Source: an uncultured Saprospiraceae bacterium (GTDB taxonomy: Bacteria; Bacteroidota; Bacteroidia; Chitinophagales; Saprospiraceae). Taken from it: a stretch of DNA of 64,000 bases. A model generated the notes under the pieces. It was not told the DNA's origin. It saw only the letters and a list, made by a program, of their open reading frames with translations, and searched no databases. The DNA lies in the NCBI GenBank assembly GCA_937973565.1, contig CALJKQ010000046.1, forward strand, positions 1-64,000, read 5' to 3'. A program made the position numbers and the translations under genes. Positions within the stretch are counted from its first letter, which is position 1. Each line of letters starts with the position of its first letter. This document shows positions 9,219-17,195 of the stretch, in pieces.

Positions 9219-9607
9219 ATGGCTTGGAGTTCTTTTACTATTGGCAAATCGGCTTCTGCCCAATCCAAATTGTTTAATTCAGCTAAGCTCAAGAGTTGAA
9301 AGTTTTGATGTTCTTTTAATACTAGATCTCCTGAAAGATATTGAGCAACAAAAGGAATTAGTTCTATGCTTATGTTTGGGTATTTATAAAAGGAGGTTGA
9401 AAGTTTTTTTAGTAACAAAATTTCTATATTCAACTCTTCTTTTATTTCTCTTTTTATACAAGCTTCTGCGGTTTCATTTTTCTCAATTTTTCCACCTGGA
9501 AACTCCCACTTCAAAGGCAGACTCATTGTTGGTCCCCTCTGAACTGCGAGAATTTTTTCGTTATATATTATAATGGCACAGACTACTGCAATTGTCTTAT
9601 TTTTCAT
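9215..9607 (-). CDS. Nudix hydrolase, MutT-like (8-oxo-dGTP diphosphatase type)
   Basis: This 130-residue protein carries the Nudix box: G-x5-E around GGKIEKNETAEACIKREIKEEL, with the catalytic REIKEE core. The N terminus (KTIAVVCAIIIYNEKILAVQR) and PLKWEFPGG are typical of (deoxy)nucleoside triphosphate pyrophosphohydrolases such as MutT. It is the first gene of a two-gene unit with the helicase/nuclease, which it overlaps by 4 bases. Fixed pairing suggests a joint role, for example nucleotide-signal or damaged-nucleotide handling linked to the nuclease, but that is inference. No clear TAnnTTTG element was found in the 190 bases upstream. Confidence 0.88.
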   Translation of the reverse strand: MKNKTIAVVCAIIIYNEKILAVQRGPTMSLPLKWEFPGGKIEKNETAEACIKREIKEELNIEILLLKKLSTSFYKYPNISIELIPFVAQYLSGDLVLKEHQNFQLLSLAELNNLDWAEADLPIVKELQAI

Positions 9608-9794
9608 ATGTCCCTATATTTCCCAGATACCAAATTACGTATTTCTGTACACATCGAGTTTTTACCAAAGTCAAAAAGGGTTAATAGTAATGCCTGTTAT
9701 TGACAATAGTCCAAAGTTAACACTACTGTCTGTATTATACATATTGAAATTAAATTAATATACAATTCAAAAAATCATTCCCTGAGCTACCCCC

Positions 9795-10140
9795 CTACCT
9801 CCCCAAATAATCCTCCTCCACCCCCTGCTGCACCCTCCTGGCAACCACCACAGCAACACCTGCCTGTTTACCTGTCAATATCACTCTCCTCCCCGCATTG
9901 TCAAAAACCACAGCGTCTTCTTTGTTTACATAACCCATGCCATTGTTAAAGGTAATAAAGGGGTTCTCGATACCTTGGCTATTAGGGTTTCGATGCTCTT
10001 TTGAAAAATAAATTCGTCGTGCGCGCCCCACTTGGAGATGTGTTGTTCTTTGGGGAAATCGCCGATCTCATGGATCTGAGCAAAGCCCATCGACCTTATA
10101 TAGGCACCAATGTCAATAAAATCGAAGTCTCCACGGTTTT
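9795..10140 (-). pseudogene. Decayed, internally deleted copy of the LTA-synthase-like gene 3' end
   Basis: The segment 9795-9983 matches the last part of the gene at 12398-14236: FNNGMGYVNKEDAVVFDNAGRRV and VQQGVEEDYLGR versus the intact FNNGIGYVNKDNAVVFDNAGKRV and VQQGVVEDYLGR. From about 9985 to 10140 it matches an internal part of that gene (copy at about 13005-13160, around the KWGAHDEFIFQKS coding region). About 420 bp in between are missing, and the join occurs near CTTGGCTATT/AGGGTTTC. It is in the same orientation as the intact gene and ends where the AbiEii-like gene begins. A frame of 78 codons remains open (9795-10031) but is not expected to be functional. Confidence 0.8.
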
Positions 10141-10144
10141 CAGC

Positions 10145-11269
10145 CTATTTGTTGCTGTCATTTTCTTCATCAAACCGGGAAGTTAATAATCGTACCGTTT
10201 GATACCAGTAGTAAAACGATGACTTATTTGGCTGTTTTTTCAATTTGTTCAGAATGTTCCAATCCGGATCTTCGATGTTCAATCCTTTGATGTCTTGTCC
10301 TTTGAAATATTCAATGGGTGACATGTCATTCACTAAAATCTTAGCAGCCAAATAGGCTATTCGGGCTGCAGCCGGTAAGGCATCATCAATACGAAAATTG
10401 CCTGACATCAGGAAGCCGGAATCAAATGCTTTAATCCCCTTTTGCAACTCAGCAAACTTTTGTTTTTCATCATCAGATCCTCCGCCTCTTTTGGCAATTA
10501 CCACGCAAGTGTCGATGATGTCCTGGAGTACCTCTTTTAGTGTTTGTTTATACTCAGTCTTAGCGTTACGGTATTTGAATTCCTGTTCTGCAAAAGTCAT
10601 GAAGCTTTTTGTCACTATTTCAATGTTTGTTATTTGCTCAAACAACTTGCTCAAATCAAAGAGTTGTTTGGTAATCTCCATCGAGAAGGACTGCTTGTCT
10701 TTTCCTTTGAAATAGGGAATGCCAATCGTATTGGGAGCAAAGGCGGTCAGCTTATCACCGGTAATGGCATCTATGGTAGGTACCGTGACCAGGGTCTCCG
10801 CTTCTGATTCGATCCATTTTGTGTGAATAGGGATTTCTGTTTGTTCCGGATAAATCGGGTCGTCCAGCAAAACGTCTAATAAGATGGTTCCGGAACCTTG
10901 CTGATGAGTATCAAAGGAAAACTTGTAGTGAGCCTTTGGAACTCCGGGTTGATAACTGCGATGTTCATCCAACTGCCAATTTGTGAAATTGGATGATTGG
11001 ATAACTTTGTCCAGTACTTTTTCCAGATGTATTTTTTGGGTATTACAGATGATATCAATGTCAATTGAGAATCGGTTGACTTCTTTGAGCAGGAGCACCA
11101 AACAGGTTCCACCTTTAAAGACAAAGTCCAGTCCATTTGCCTTTAGTCTTTCCAGTAGATGCAAGGCATAAATCATTTTTTCGAGAATGATCTTATCAAT
11201 TTTTTTGTGGTCTTTTTGTTTTTTGAACAGCTCCAACCAATCCTCGGTAAAACACTTGTCCTTAATCAT
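10145..11269 (-). CDS. AbiEii/AbiGii-type nucleotidyltransferase toxin
   Basis: This 374-residue protein has the DNA polymerase beta-like nucleotidyltransferase signature of type IV toxins: FKGGTCLVLL (GG at 53-54) followed by FSIDIDII (D70 and D72), the GG-x-Dx[D/E] metal site. Family members transfer nucleotides to tRNA or other acceptors and cause abortive infection or growth arrest. The gene overlaps the upstream DUF6577/AbiEi-like gene by 8 bases, a toxin-antitoxin arrangement. Sequence features to about residue 180 (ITGDKLTAFAPNTIG) also match the family. Confidence 0.88.
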   Translation of the reverse strand: MIKDKCFTEDWLELFKKQKDHKKIDKIILEKMIYALHLLERLKANGLDFVFKGGTCLVLLLKEVNRFSIDIDIICNTQKIHLEKVLDKVIQSSNFTNWQLDEHRSYQPGVPKAHYKFSFDTHQQGSGTILLDVLLDDPIYPEQTEIPIHTKWIESEAETLVTVPTIDAITGDKLTAFAPNTIGIPYFKGKDKQSFSMEITKQLFDLSKLFEQITNIEIVTKSFMTFAEQEFKYRNAKTEYKQTLKEVLQDIIDTCVVIAKRGGGSDDEKQKFAELQKGIKAFDSGFLMSGNFRIDDALPAAARIAYLAAKILVNDMSPIEYFKGQDIKGLNIEDPDWNILNKLKKQPNKSSFYYWYQTVRLLTSRFDEENDSNK

Positions 11270-12029
11270 TTATAATGTCTTTTACCAGATGAAACATGTG
11301 GTTGGTCATGAACTGCTTAATTTCGCTCTCTCTTTCTCTTCTTTTGGCATAGCTGAATAATTTGGTATAATTGATCGCGTATCGATTAAGTGCATTTTCA
11401 TAAATATGCATCAATTCACCCCCATGGAGATAATGAAAAAGGTGTTTTTCAGCAAAAATATCAACGAGTATTTTCTCAAGGCTTGGTGTATAAAATTCAA
11501 CCTTTTTCTCAGTTCGCTCAATCAACGGTGCTCTGGTAAGCAGCTTCTTAACAATGACAGGTTTATTACTTGCCGTTATGTAGAAATCAATGACATTTTC
11601 GTCTGGATTGAGAAAAACTTCGTTTTTCCATTTTTCTTTTAAAAAATAGAATACGGATTCTTCAAAACCTTTTTCCACTTCGATAAACAACATTGATTTG
11701 CTCGATTGGTGCTGCACAAATTCATTTAGCCAGACCAAATCCCAAACACAGTGTTGGACTTCGTCGAAATTTTCTGATAGTTGTTTTGCAATTTTGAACA
11801 GAGCGTCAGAAATACCAGGTTTGTATTTAATTTTATGAGAGAAAACATACAACCCCCTCTTGAGGGGCTTGATGATATTTCTGTTCTGCAGGTCATAGAT
11901 CCTCCACCCGAAAGTTCCTTCTTTGAGTTCCGGTTCGAAGTACCGGTAAAATTGAAAGAGTTCTTCACGAGTAAATGCCTCTTTGTCCTTGAATTCTTCG
12001 ATCAATCTATTCTCTAGTATTTTAGGCAT
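11262..12029 (-). CDS. AbiEi-like antitoxin / transcription regulator (DUF6577 type)
   Basis: A 255-residue protein with an N-terminal winged-helix-like segment (FTREELFQFYRYF... WRIYDLQNRNIIKPLKRGLYVF, residues about 18-64) that fits AbiEi and DUF6577 antitoxins. The remainder resembles the AbiEi C-terminal antitoxin domain (KPVIVKKLLTRAPL, PSLEKILVDIFAEKHLFHYLHGGEL). It lies directly upstream of, and overlaps, the nucleotidyltransferase. AbiEi proteins of Streptococcus are known to repress their own promoter through inverted repeats, and two near-palindromes are present just upstream here. Confidence 0.8.
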   Translation of the reverse strand: MPKILENRLIEEFKDKEAFTREELFQFYRYFEPELKEGTFGWRIYDLQNRNIIKPLKRGLYVFSHKIKYKPGISDALFKIAKQLSENFDEVQHCVWDLVWLNEFVQHQSSKSMLFIEVEKGFEESVFYFLKEKWKNEVFLNPDENVIDFYITASNKPVIVKKLLTRAPLIERTEKKVEFYTPSLEKILVDIFAEKHLFHYLHGGELMHIYENALNRYAINYTKLFSYAKRRERESEIKQFMTNHMFHLVKDIIND

Positions 12030-12044
12030 GGCGGTCCAATTTTT

Positions 12045-12066
12045 GCCAAATATACGATATTTTGGC
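12045..12066. promoter_or_regulatory. Inverted repeat 1 in the abiE-like promoter
   Basis: A 22-bp element with arms GCCAAA and TTTGGC and a 10-base centre. It begins 16 bases upstream of the antitoxin start codon. A TATATTTG on the coding strand (plus-strand 12047-12054) fits the -7 TAnnTTTG element and lies inside it, so a bound repressor would block RNA polymerase. Confidence 0.6.
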
Positions 12067-12088
12067 GTATTTTTGAAATCAAATTATT

Positions 12089-12110
12089 GCCAGTATATTA
12101 ATATTCTGGC
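12089..12110. promoter_or_regulatory. Inverted repeat 2 in the abiE-like promoter
   Basis: A 22-bp near-perfect palindrome: arms GCCAG and CTGGC around a core whose inner 10 bases ATATTAATAT are self-complementary. Its centre is 44 bp from the centre of repeat 1, about four helical turns. It shares the GCCA...TGGC outer bases with repeat 1. Confidence 0.6.
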
Positions 12111-12397
12111 GTTTTTTTGGATTTCTTATTTGTAACCCACATCCACATTGCTAATAGCTTAATTGGTCTATGTCAACCACTCTTTTATACACCCCATTTA
12201 TCTTAATATTTGAGTTTCAAAACTGAATATTTATAAACAATGTTTCTCGGTAGTAATTTCCACCTAATAATATTGGGATCTACAGTCCAAATTTGCATGT
12301 CTACAAAACAATGTTTGGCATTCAAAAACCGGCGAACTTTAGGTTAGCTGCTTAAAAATATGCGTGAAATGAAAATTTCAGGATACAATAGATATAC

Positions 12398-14236
12398 CTA
12401 CCTCCCTAAATAATCCTCCACCACACCCTGCTGCACCATCCTGGCTGTTTCCACAGCAGCACCAGACCCTTTACCCGTCTGCTCCATCACCCGCTTCCCC
12501 GCATTGTCAAAAACCACAGCATTGTCTTTATTCACATAGCCAATGCCATTGTTGAAGGCAAAAAAGGCCCACTCTGCACCCTGATTTGACAAAGTATTTT
12601 TACCAAAAACAAAAGCCATGTTATCCCACTTCAATTGGGCAAACAGGGTGGCCATCAGGTCGGTTTGGGAGGTGGTGTTTGTGTGCTGAAAAGTGGTGTC
12701 GATGGCACCGCCTGTCCAGATCATGGGGATGGCAAAATCTTCTGTCTTGCGTTGGGTCGTGGGCAGCCGGTGGCCGTGGTCGCCCAATACAATCAAAATG
12801 GTGTTGTCCCACAGCTTTTCTTTTTGAAGTGCCCGGATGTATTCTTTCAGGCAGTCGTCGGTGTAGCGGTGGGCGTTGTAAAACAAACTGAGCTCATCGT
12901 TGCCTTTGATTCTTTTGGGTCTGGGGGTTTCAAAGGGTTCGTGACTGGTCAGGGTAAGTACTACCTGGAAAAAGGGCTTGTCGGTGCCATGGGTCTTGAG
13001 GGTTTCTATGCTCTTTTGAAAAATAAATTCATCGTGCGCGCCCCACTTGGAGTTGTGTTGTTCTTTGGGGAAGTCGTCCATCTCGAGGATCTGACCAAAG
13101 CCCATCGACCTTACATAGGCCCCCATACCGGCAAACTCAAGATCGCCTCCGTAGATAAAAGAAGTATTATAACCCCGTTGCGCAAAGGAGGGTATAGGTG
13201 AAGGCAAACTGCTCGCTTTTTTGGTCTCTTTCACTATCGATGTCAAGGCCTGGGCAGGGTGGCCGCTCAAAATGGCCGCCAGTCCTTTTTCTGTGCGATC
13301 GCCGGATGCGTACATATTGGAAAACCAAACCGACGCCCTTGTCAGGGAATCAATGGTTGGAATCACCGTTACCCCTTCATGCTGTTTTTGGTGTAACTTG
13401 GCCGTAAGACTCTCCCAAATCACGATGATCACATTGGGCTTTTCTTTCTTATGCACATAAAATGCCGGATCTGATTTTGCAGTTAGTGAATCCAGTGTAT
13501 GTTGAAGTGCCTCTTTTGAACAAACCACAAAAGGATTTTTTTTCATTTTCTTATGCGCAACCGTATGCATAAAATGCCACGGGGCATTCAGGGCCAGTAC
13601 ATTCAAAAAGGGTTGCGACGAAAAAAATACACTGCCCGGATTCAGCGGCGCAACGCCCCAGCCACCCCTCATGGGCAGCAGCAGCAAGGGCAGAACCATC
13701 AACAAACAAGGCTTCCTCGTTGCCTTCTCTTTTTCCTCCACCCATTCACGAAAAACATAACCGAAGGTAACCATGAAAAAAACGAAGATAAGACCCAACC
13801 AGCCCAGGGGAGCCGTCATAGTAGACGCCATGGCTTCTTTAGGATGTGACAAATAATCTAAGATGGAAGCATCCAACCGGAAGCCCCATGCTTTATAGGA
13901 CCCCAGGTCGGTTACTACCGCCAAAGAGACCATTGCCAATATTACATAGTGATAAATACGGAGTGCTTTGCCAACAACTGCATGGTTGATAAACGGGTAT
14001 AAAATAAACGGGACTATGGAAAGGTAGGCTGCCATAGAAGCATCCATGCGCATGCCATGAACAAACGACCACATCACTTCTCCCAAAGAATGTGTGGCAG
14101 CATCCAACACGTGGTGATGAAACGCCAAAAACACAAGCCTTGCCAGGGCAAAGTAGGTAAGCCAGTAAATAAAATACTTGATGTAAAACCTCATGGTATG
14201 CCAGCTTTGAGAAAGGGCAAGGTCAAAGTTAACCAT
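12398..14236 (-). CDS. LTA synthase-family sulfatase, membrane-anchored phosphotransferase
   Basis: A 612-residue protein (598 if it starts at the second ATG, 14194). Several N-terminal membrane helices fill about residues 15-190 (FYIKYFIYWLTYFALARLVF and following). A C-terminal alkaline-phosphatase/sulfatase domain follows: NVIIVIWESL (metal site), GDRTEKGLAAILSG with the catalytic Thr, and ILGDHGHRLP near the end. In Gram-negatives this family moves phospho-alcohol groups to membrane glycans or lipids; the donor and acceptor cannot be told here. A decayed copy of its 3' end lies at 9795-10140 beyond the abiE-like pair. Confidence 0.88.
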   Translation of the reverse strand: MVNFDLALSQSWHTMRFYIKYFIYWLTYFALARLVFLAFHHHVLDAATHSLGEVMWSFVHGMRMDASMAAYLSIVPFILYPFINHAVVGKALRIYHYVILAMVSLAVVTDLGSYKAWGFRLDASILDYLSHPKEAMASTMTAPLGWLGLIFVFFMVTFGYVFREWVEEKEKATRKPCLLMVLPLLLLPMRGGWGVAPLNPGSVFFSSQPFLNVLALNAPWHFMHTVAHKKMKKNPFVVCSKEALQHTLDSLTAKSDPAFYVHKKEKPNVIIVIWESLTAKLHQKQHEGVTVIPTIDSLTRASVWFSNMYASGDRTEKGLAAILSGHPAQALTSIVKETKKASSLPSPIPSFAQRGYNTSFIYGGDLEFAGMGAYVRSMGFGQILEMDDFPKEQHNSKWGAHDEFIFQKSIETLKTHGTDKPFFQVVLTLTSHEPFETPRPKRIKGNDELSLFYNAHRYTDDCLKEYIRALQKEKLWDNTILIVLGDHGHRLPTTQRKTEDFAIPMIWTGGAIDTTFQHTNTTSQTDLMATLFAQLKWDNMAFVFGKNTLSNQGAEWAFFAFNNGIGYVNKDNAVVFDNAGKRVMEQTGKGSGAAVETARMVQQGVVEDYLGR

Positions 14237-14692
14237 ATAAGCCTGAAAAAAGAACAGGATGCCGCCACCCTAAATGGCTTTGGCATCCTGCATAACCCCA
14301 AAAAACCAATTGAAAATTGTTTAATTAGATTTTATAACTCCAGCCGGCAATTTGGATTTTTCTTTTGGCAGAAACGCCACGGTTCATTTTCGATTAGGGT
14401 AGATTGTTTCGATTAGTAAAAGTATATAAATTTTGAAAATATTCTAATATTTTACTCAAAATGATTAATAAATCAAGTTTTTGTCAAATAAAAATCAAAA
14501 AACACATCCTCTTGATTTTCATTGCTTTGCATCAAGACTGTTTGTGTATTTTGTTGAATTTCAATATTTTATACAATATTTTCGAACTGAATCATTTGCA
14601 AATTGAAAACTATCTTGCTCCGGTCTTTGGATTGTGTAAAATATACGACCATTTTGGTCTTAAGCAGGTGAACCCTATCTGTGTTATTGACC
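14237..14692. other. 456-base gap without a supported gene
   Basis: It is AT-rich toward the right. A pair of 8-base arms (AGGATGCC and GGCATCCT, about 14259-14292) could form a weak hairpin. A 99-codon plus-strand frame at 14461 has no recognisable features and overlaps the 3' end of the DUF4230 gene; I do not call it. Confidence 0.4.
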
Positions 14693-15289
14693 TTATTGAA
14701 TGGCCGTTGGTGCCCCGGATTCAACTACTAATGTGTAGCCCATGCCCTTGGCCATCGTAGCCATCATTTCTACCATCGTGTTTTCCTGGGCTGCCGCTTG
14801 CTGTAAAACTTCGTTTTGACCGGCTATCTTTTTGATGTACTCCTTGGCATTGGCGTTGATCTTGTTGTAATCCTGGGGTGAAAAACTGTTGAATACGCCT
14901 TCTTCAATGTTGAAATAATCGAGGCTATGGTCCACGGATAGAATTTCAACCTTGGGCAAAGGGCCAATGTGAATGGTTTTGGTCTTGTTGTCAACTTTGA
15001 TGTTGAGTTTCTTCAAGTCGTAGCCGGCGCTTACCTTGGCATTGACCCTCAGCAATGCTTTTTTTCTCAGCCAGCTCCAATCGTAGTTGTAGTAATCTTT
15101 GTAAGAATATATCTCCGATAAATGGGTTTCCACGGTGATCAGTTTGGCCACTTTTTCGATCTTTTCCACCACTACACTGGTGTTTTCTTCTGCCTTGGGT
15201 GCGCTTACCAGGGTACCCCAATACAAGCCTGCTATGATGCCCGCGGCCAACAAAAGTAAGACCAACAACAATCTTATCAATAACCTCAT
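14693..15289 (-). CDS. DUF4230 domain protein, inner-membrane anchored
   Basis: A 198-residue protein with one N-terminal membrane helix (LLIRLLLVLLLLAAGIIAGLYWG, residues 3-25) and a DUF4230 domain: a KLITVETHLSEIY start, the DYYNYDWSWLRKKALLRV block and VSAGYDLKKLNI with VDNKTKTIHIGPLP. The domain faces the periplasm. The function of DUF4230 is not established. The start codon overlaps the stop of the DUF3108 gene by 4 bases, so it is the last gene of a three-gene operon. Confidence 0.85.
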   Translation of the reverse strand: MRLLIRLLLVLLLLAAGIIAGLYWGTLVSAPKAEENTSVVVEKIEKVAKLITVETHLSEIYSYKDYYNYDWSWLRKKALLRVNAKVSAGYDLKKLNIKVDNKTKTIHIGPLPKVEILSVDHSLDYFNIEEGVFNSFSPQDYNKINANAKEYIKKIAGQNEVLQQAAAQENTMVEMMATMAKGMGYTLVVESGAPTAIQ

Positions 15290-16119
15290 TCTTCGCTGAT
15301 TTTTGCACTCAACTTATGTCTGATGCCACGGTAACTCTTCAACACTGCCTTGGCTGAGCCTATCTTCAATGGCGACTCTATCAGCAGTGGAAGTTTATTG
15401 GCGTCATCAGAAACCCAAATTTTCATTTTGTCTCCATCTTTAAATACATTGCCCACCACCAGGTCGGGAATTACTTTGATGGTGTGGTAAGTGCCCAGTT
15501 CTTTAATCTCTTTTTGGGCTTCCTTGCCTTCATACCTTACCTTAATGGGAAAGGTTTCATTGTCGAAAAACACCTGGGTAGGTATGTAAGAACCCTTCTT
15601 ATATTGATCGACATTCACATTTCTCAGATAGTACAATACGGAAAGCAAATCGTGCATACAGGCATTAAAATTGACTTGCTGCATCTTCGCCGTTGCTCTG
15701 GTCTTTCCATTAAAGGAATACGCTTTCTGTCTTGCCTGATCAAAACTTATGCTGTCAAACTTCCGGTAATCTCCTTCCTCTATGATCCGCACAAAACTTT
15801 TGGGATATAGGGTCTTTTTATCGATGCGTGAGTAAAAGTAATCGCGCACTTTAAAAAAGTAATCATAGGACTCATACGTTTTACCTACCACCTTGATTTC
15901 GTAATCGTTTTTGTTTTCGATCACATCAAACACGGCTTCTCCGGCAGGGATCCATACAAACTTCCAGTTGTAATAGGCTTTGTACACCAATCTTTCTCCT
16001 GCAGCAAAGCTGGTGTTGTCAATGGCACAACTGTCATTGATAATCCCAGCCTGAGGCAACGTGACAAAGGCTTGTTGTAATAATAGAATCAGTGCAAGCA
16101 TCCACAACTTTTTAACCAT
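15286..16119 (-). CDS. DUF3108 domain protein, exported
   Basis: This 277-residue protein has a signal peptide (LWMLALILLLQQAFVTLPQA) and a DUF3108 beta-rich domain: AGERLVYKAYYNWKFVWIPAGEA, then YFFKVRDYFYSRIDKKTLYPKSF, and KMKIWVSDDANKLPLLIES. Proteins of this type are periplasmic or outer-membrane-associated and of unknown function. It sits between, and overlaps, the flippase-like gene (8 bases) and the DUF4230 gene (4 bases), suggesting a shared envelope role. Confidence 0.87.
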   Translation of the reverse strand: MVKKLWMLALILLLQQAFVTLPQAGIINDSCAIDNTSFAAGERLVYKAYYNWKFVWIPAGEAVFDVIENKNDYEIKVVGKTYESYDYFFKVRDYFYSRIDKKTLYPKSFVRIIEEGDYRKFDSISFDQARQKAYSFNGKTRATAKMQQVNFNACMHDLLSVLYYLRNVNVDQYKKGSYIPTQVFFDNETFPIKVRYEGKEAQKEIKELGTYHTIKVIPDLVVGNVFKDGDKMKIWVSDDANKLPLLIESPLKIGSAKAVLKSYRGIRHKLSAKISEE

Positions 16120-17101
16120 GTTGTATCTGTTTTTGAATGTTTGTACTCAGTAATACCAAACCTCCCAACAATGAAGGAATGATCAGATTGATGCTGTATA
16201 AAATCATGGGCACCACCAACATCGAAATCTGATCGCTGCTGAATGCAGACCACACGATGACCGATAATTGGGTGCGGGCTACTACGCCCAAAAGTGGAGG
16301 TAGCGGCAAACCGGTTTGAAACACAAAAATGACAAATATGCCCATCATTCCCTCAAAAACACTCACAGGCATGCCAAACAAAAACAAGAGAGAAAGATAT
16401 TGGGAGGCAAATATCAAAAACCGCATCAACGATAACAATGCCACATGGTGAAGGGTCTGCGGATGATATGCTACCTCTCCCTGAATTCTCGAAAACTCCT
16501 GAAACCACTTAAAACTTACCAGCCATTTGGCAAGTGATTGGTGCTGTACATACATCATGGCCATCAAGAAGGCTGTCGCCATCAAAATAAATGCCAGCGA
16601 ATAAGCGATATAACCATTGGCCATGTAATACTCACTGAAAAACCAGGAAACGCCCAGGGCTCCAAAAACAAAGACAGGAATATTCTGGGACAAACTACCC
16701 ACAAAATGTGCGTATAAGGTTGAGCTTCTGTGTCCCTCTGCGGAATGCAGCAATCTTCCCCCATATTCTCCAATTCTGCCGGGTGATATCACGCCCAATG
16801 CGATACCGGCCAAAATGGATTGCGAGGCCTTTTGCCATGAAATTTGTTGAAACGGCCGGGTCAGTTTTTTCCACTTGACTACCTCTACAAACCAATTCAC
16901 AGGGGCTAATACCAAACACAAGACCAGCCACCATAAATTGCCCTTTGACAGTGTTTTCAGCAAATGATCAAAGTAACCCGTCTCTACCTGTTGAACCCAA
17001 ATCCGATCGTAGATCAACCACGACAATGCCAGTAAAAGCAAAGCCTTGCCGGCTAAAATGGCCGAAACCCAATGGTTTTGTTTCAGGATCTTGTCCAACA
17101 T
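16112..17101 (-). CDS. Lysylphosphatidylglycerol synthase-type flippase domain membrane protein
   Basis: A 329-residue polytopic protein with about eight membrane helices and the conserved SILAGIALGVISPGRIGEYGGRLL segment (about residues 90-113) of the LPG synthase TM/UPF0104 family, whose members flip lipids or isoprenoid-linked molecules. It has no synthetase domain. It is the first gene of the operon with DUF3108 and DUF4230. The substrate is unknown. Confidence 0.85.
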   Translation of the reverse strand: MLDKILKQNHWVSAILAGKALLLLALSWLIYDRIWVQQVETGYFDHLLKTLSKGNLWWLVLCLVLAPVNWFVEVVKWKKLTRPFQQISWQKASQSILAGIALGVISPGRIGEYGGRLLHSAEGHRSSTLYAHFVGSLSQNIPVFVFGALGVSWFFSEYYMANGYIAYSLAFILMATAFLMAMMYVQHQSLAKWLVSFKWFQEFSRIQGEVAYHPQTLHHVALLSLMRFLIFASQYLSLLFLFGMPVSVFEGMMGIFVIFVFQTGLPLPPLLGVVARTQLSVIVWSAFSSDQISMLVVPMILYSINLIIPSLLGGLVLLSTNIQKQIQHG

Positions 17102-17195
17102 TTCTCTTTTATTACCAACGAATGTAACACCCCAAAGGTATCACATCCCTACGCAATAACGTATTTTGAGACAGGATTGGTTTCTATTCTGAGAA

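Noticed and set aside
14259..14292. Hairpin AGGATGCC/GGCATCCT
   Set aside because: Short arms, 18-base loop, no T tract; not a convincing terminator.
14461..14760. 99-codon plus-strand frame
   Set aside because: No domain, overlaps the DUF4230 gene 3' end and is AT-rich.
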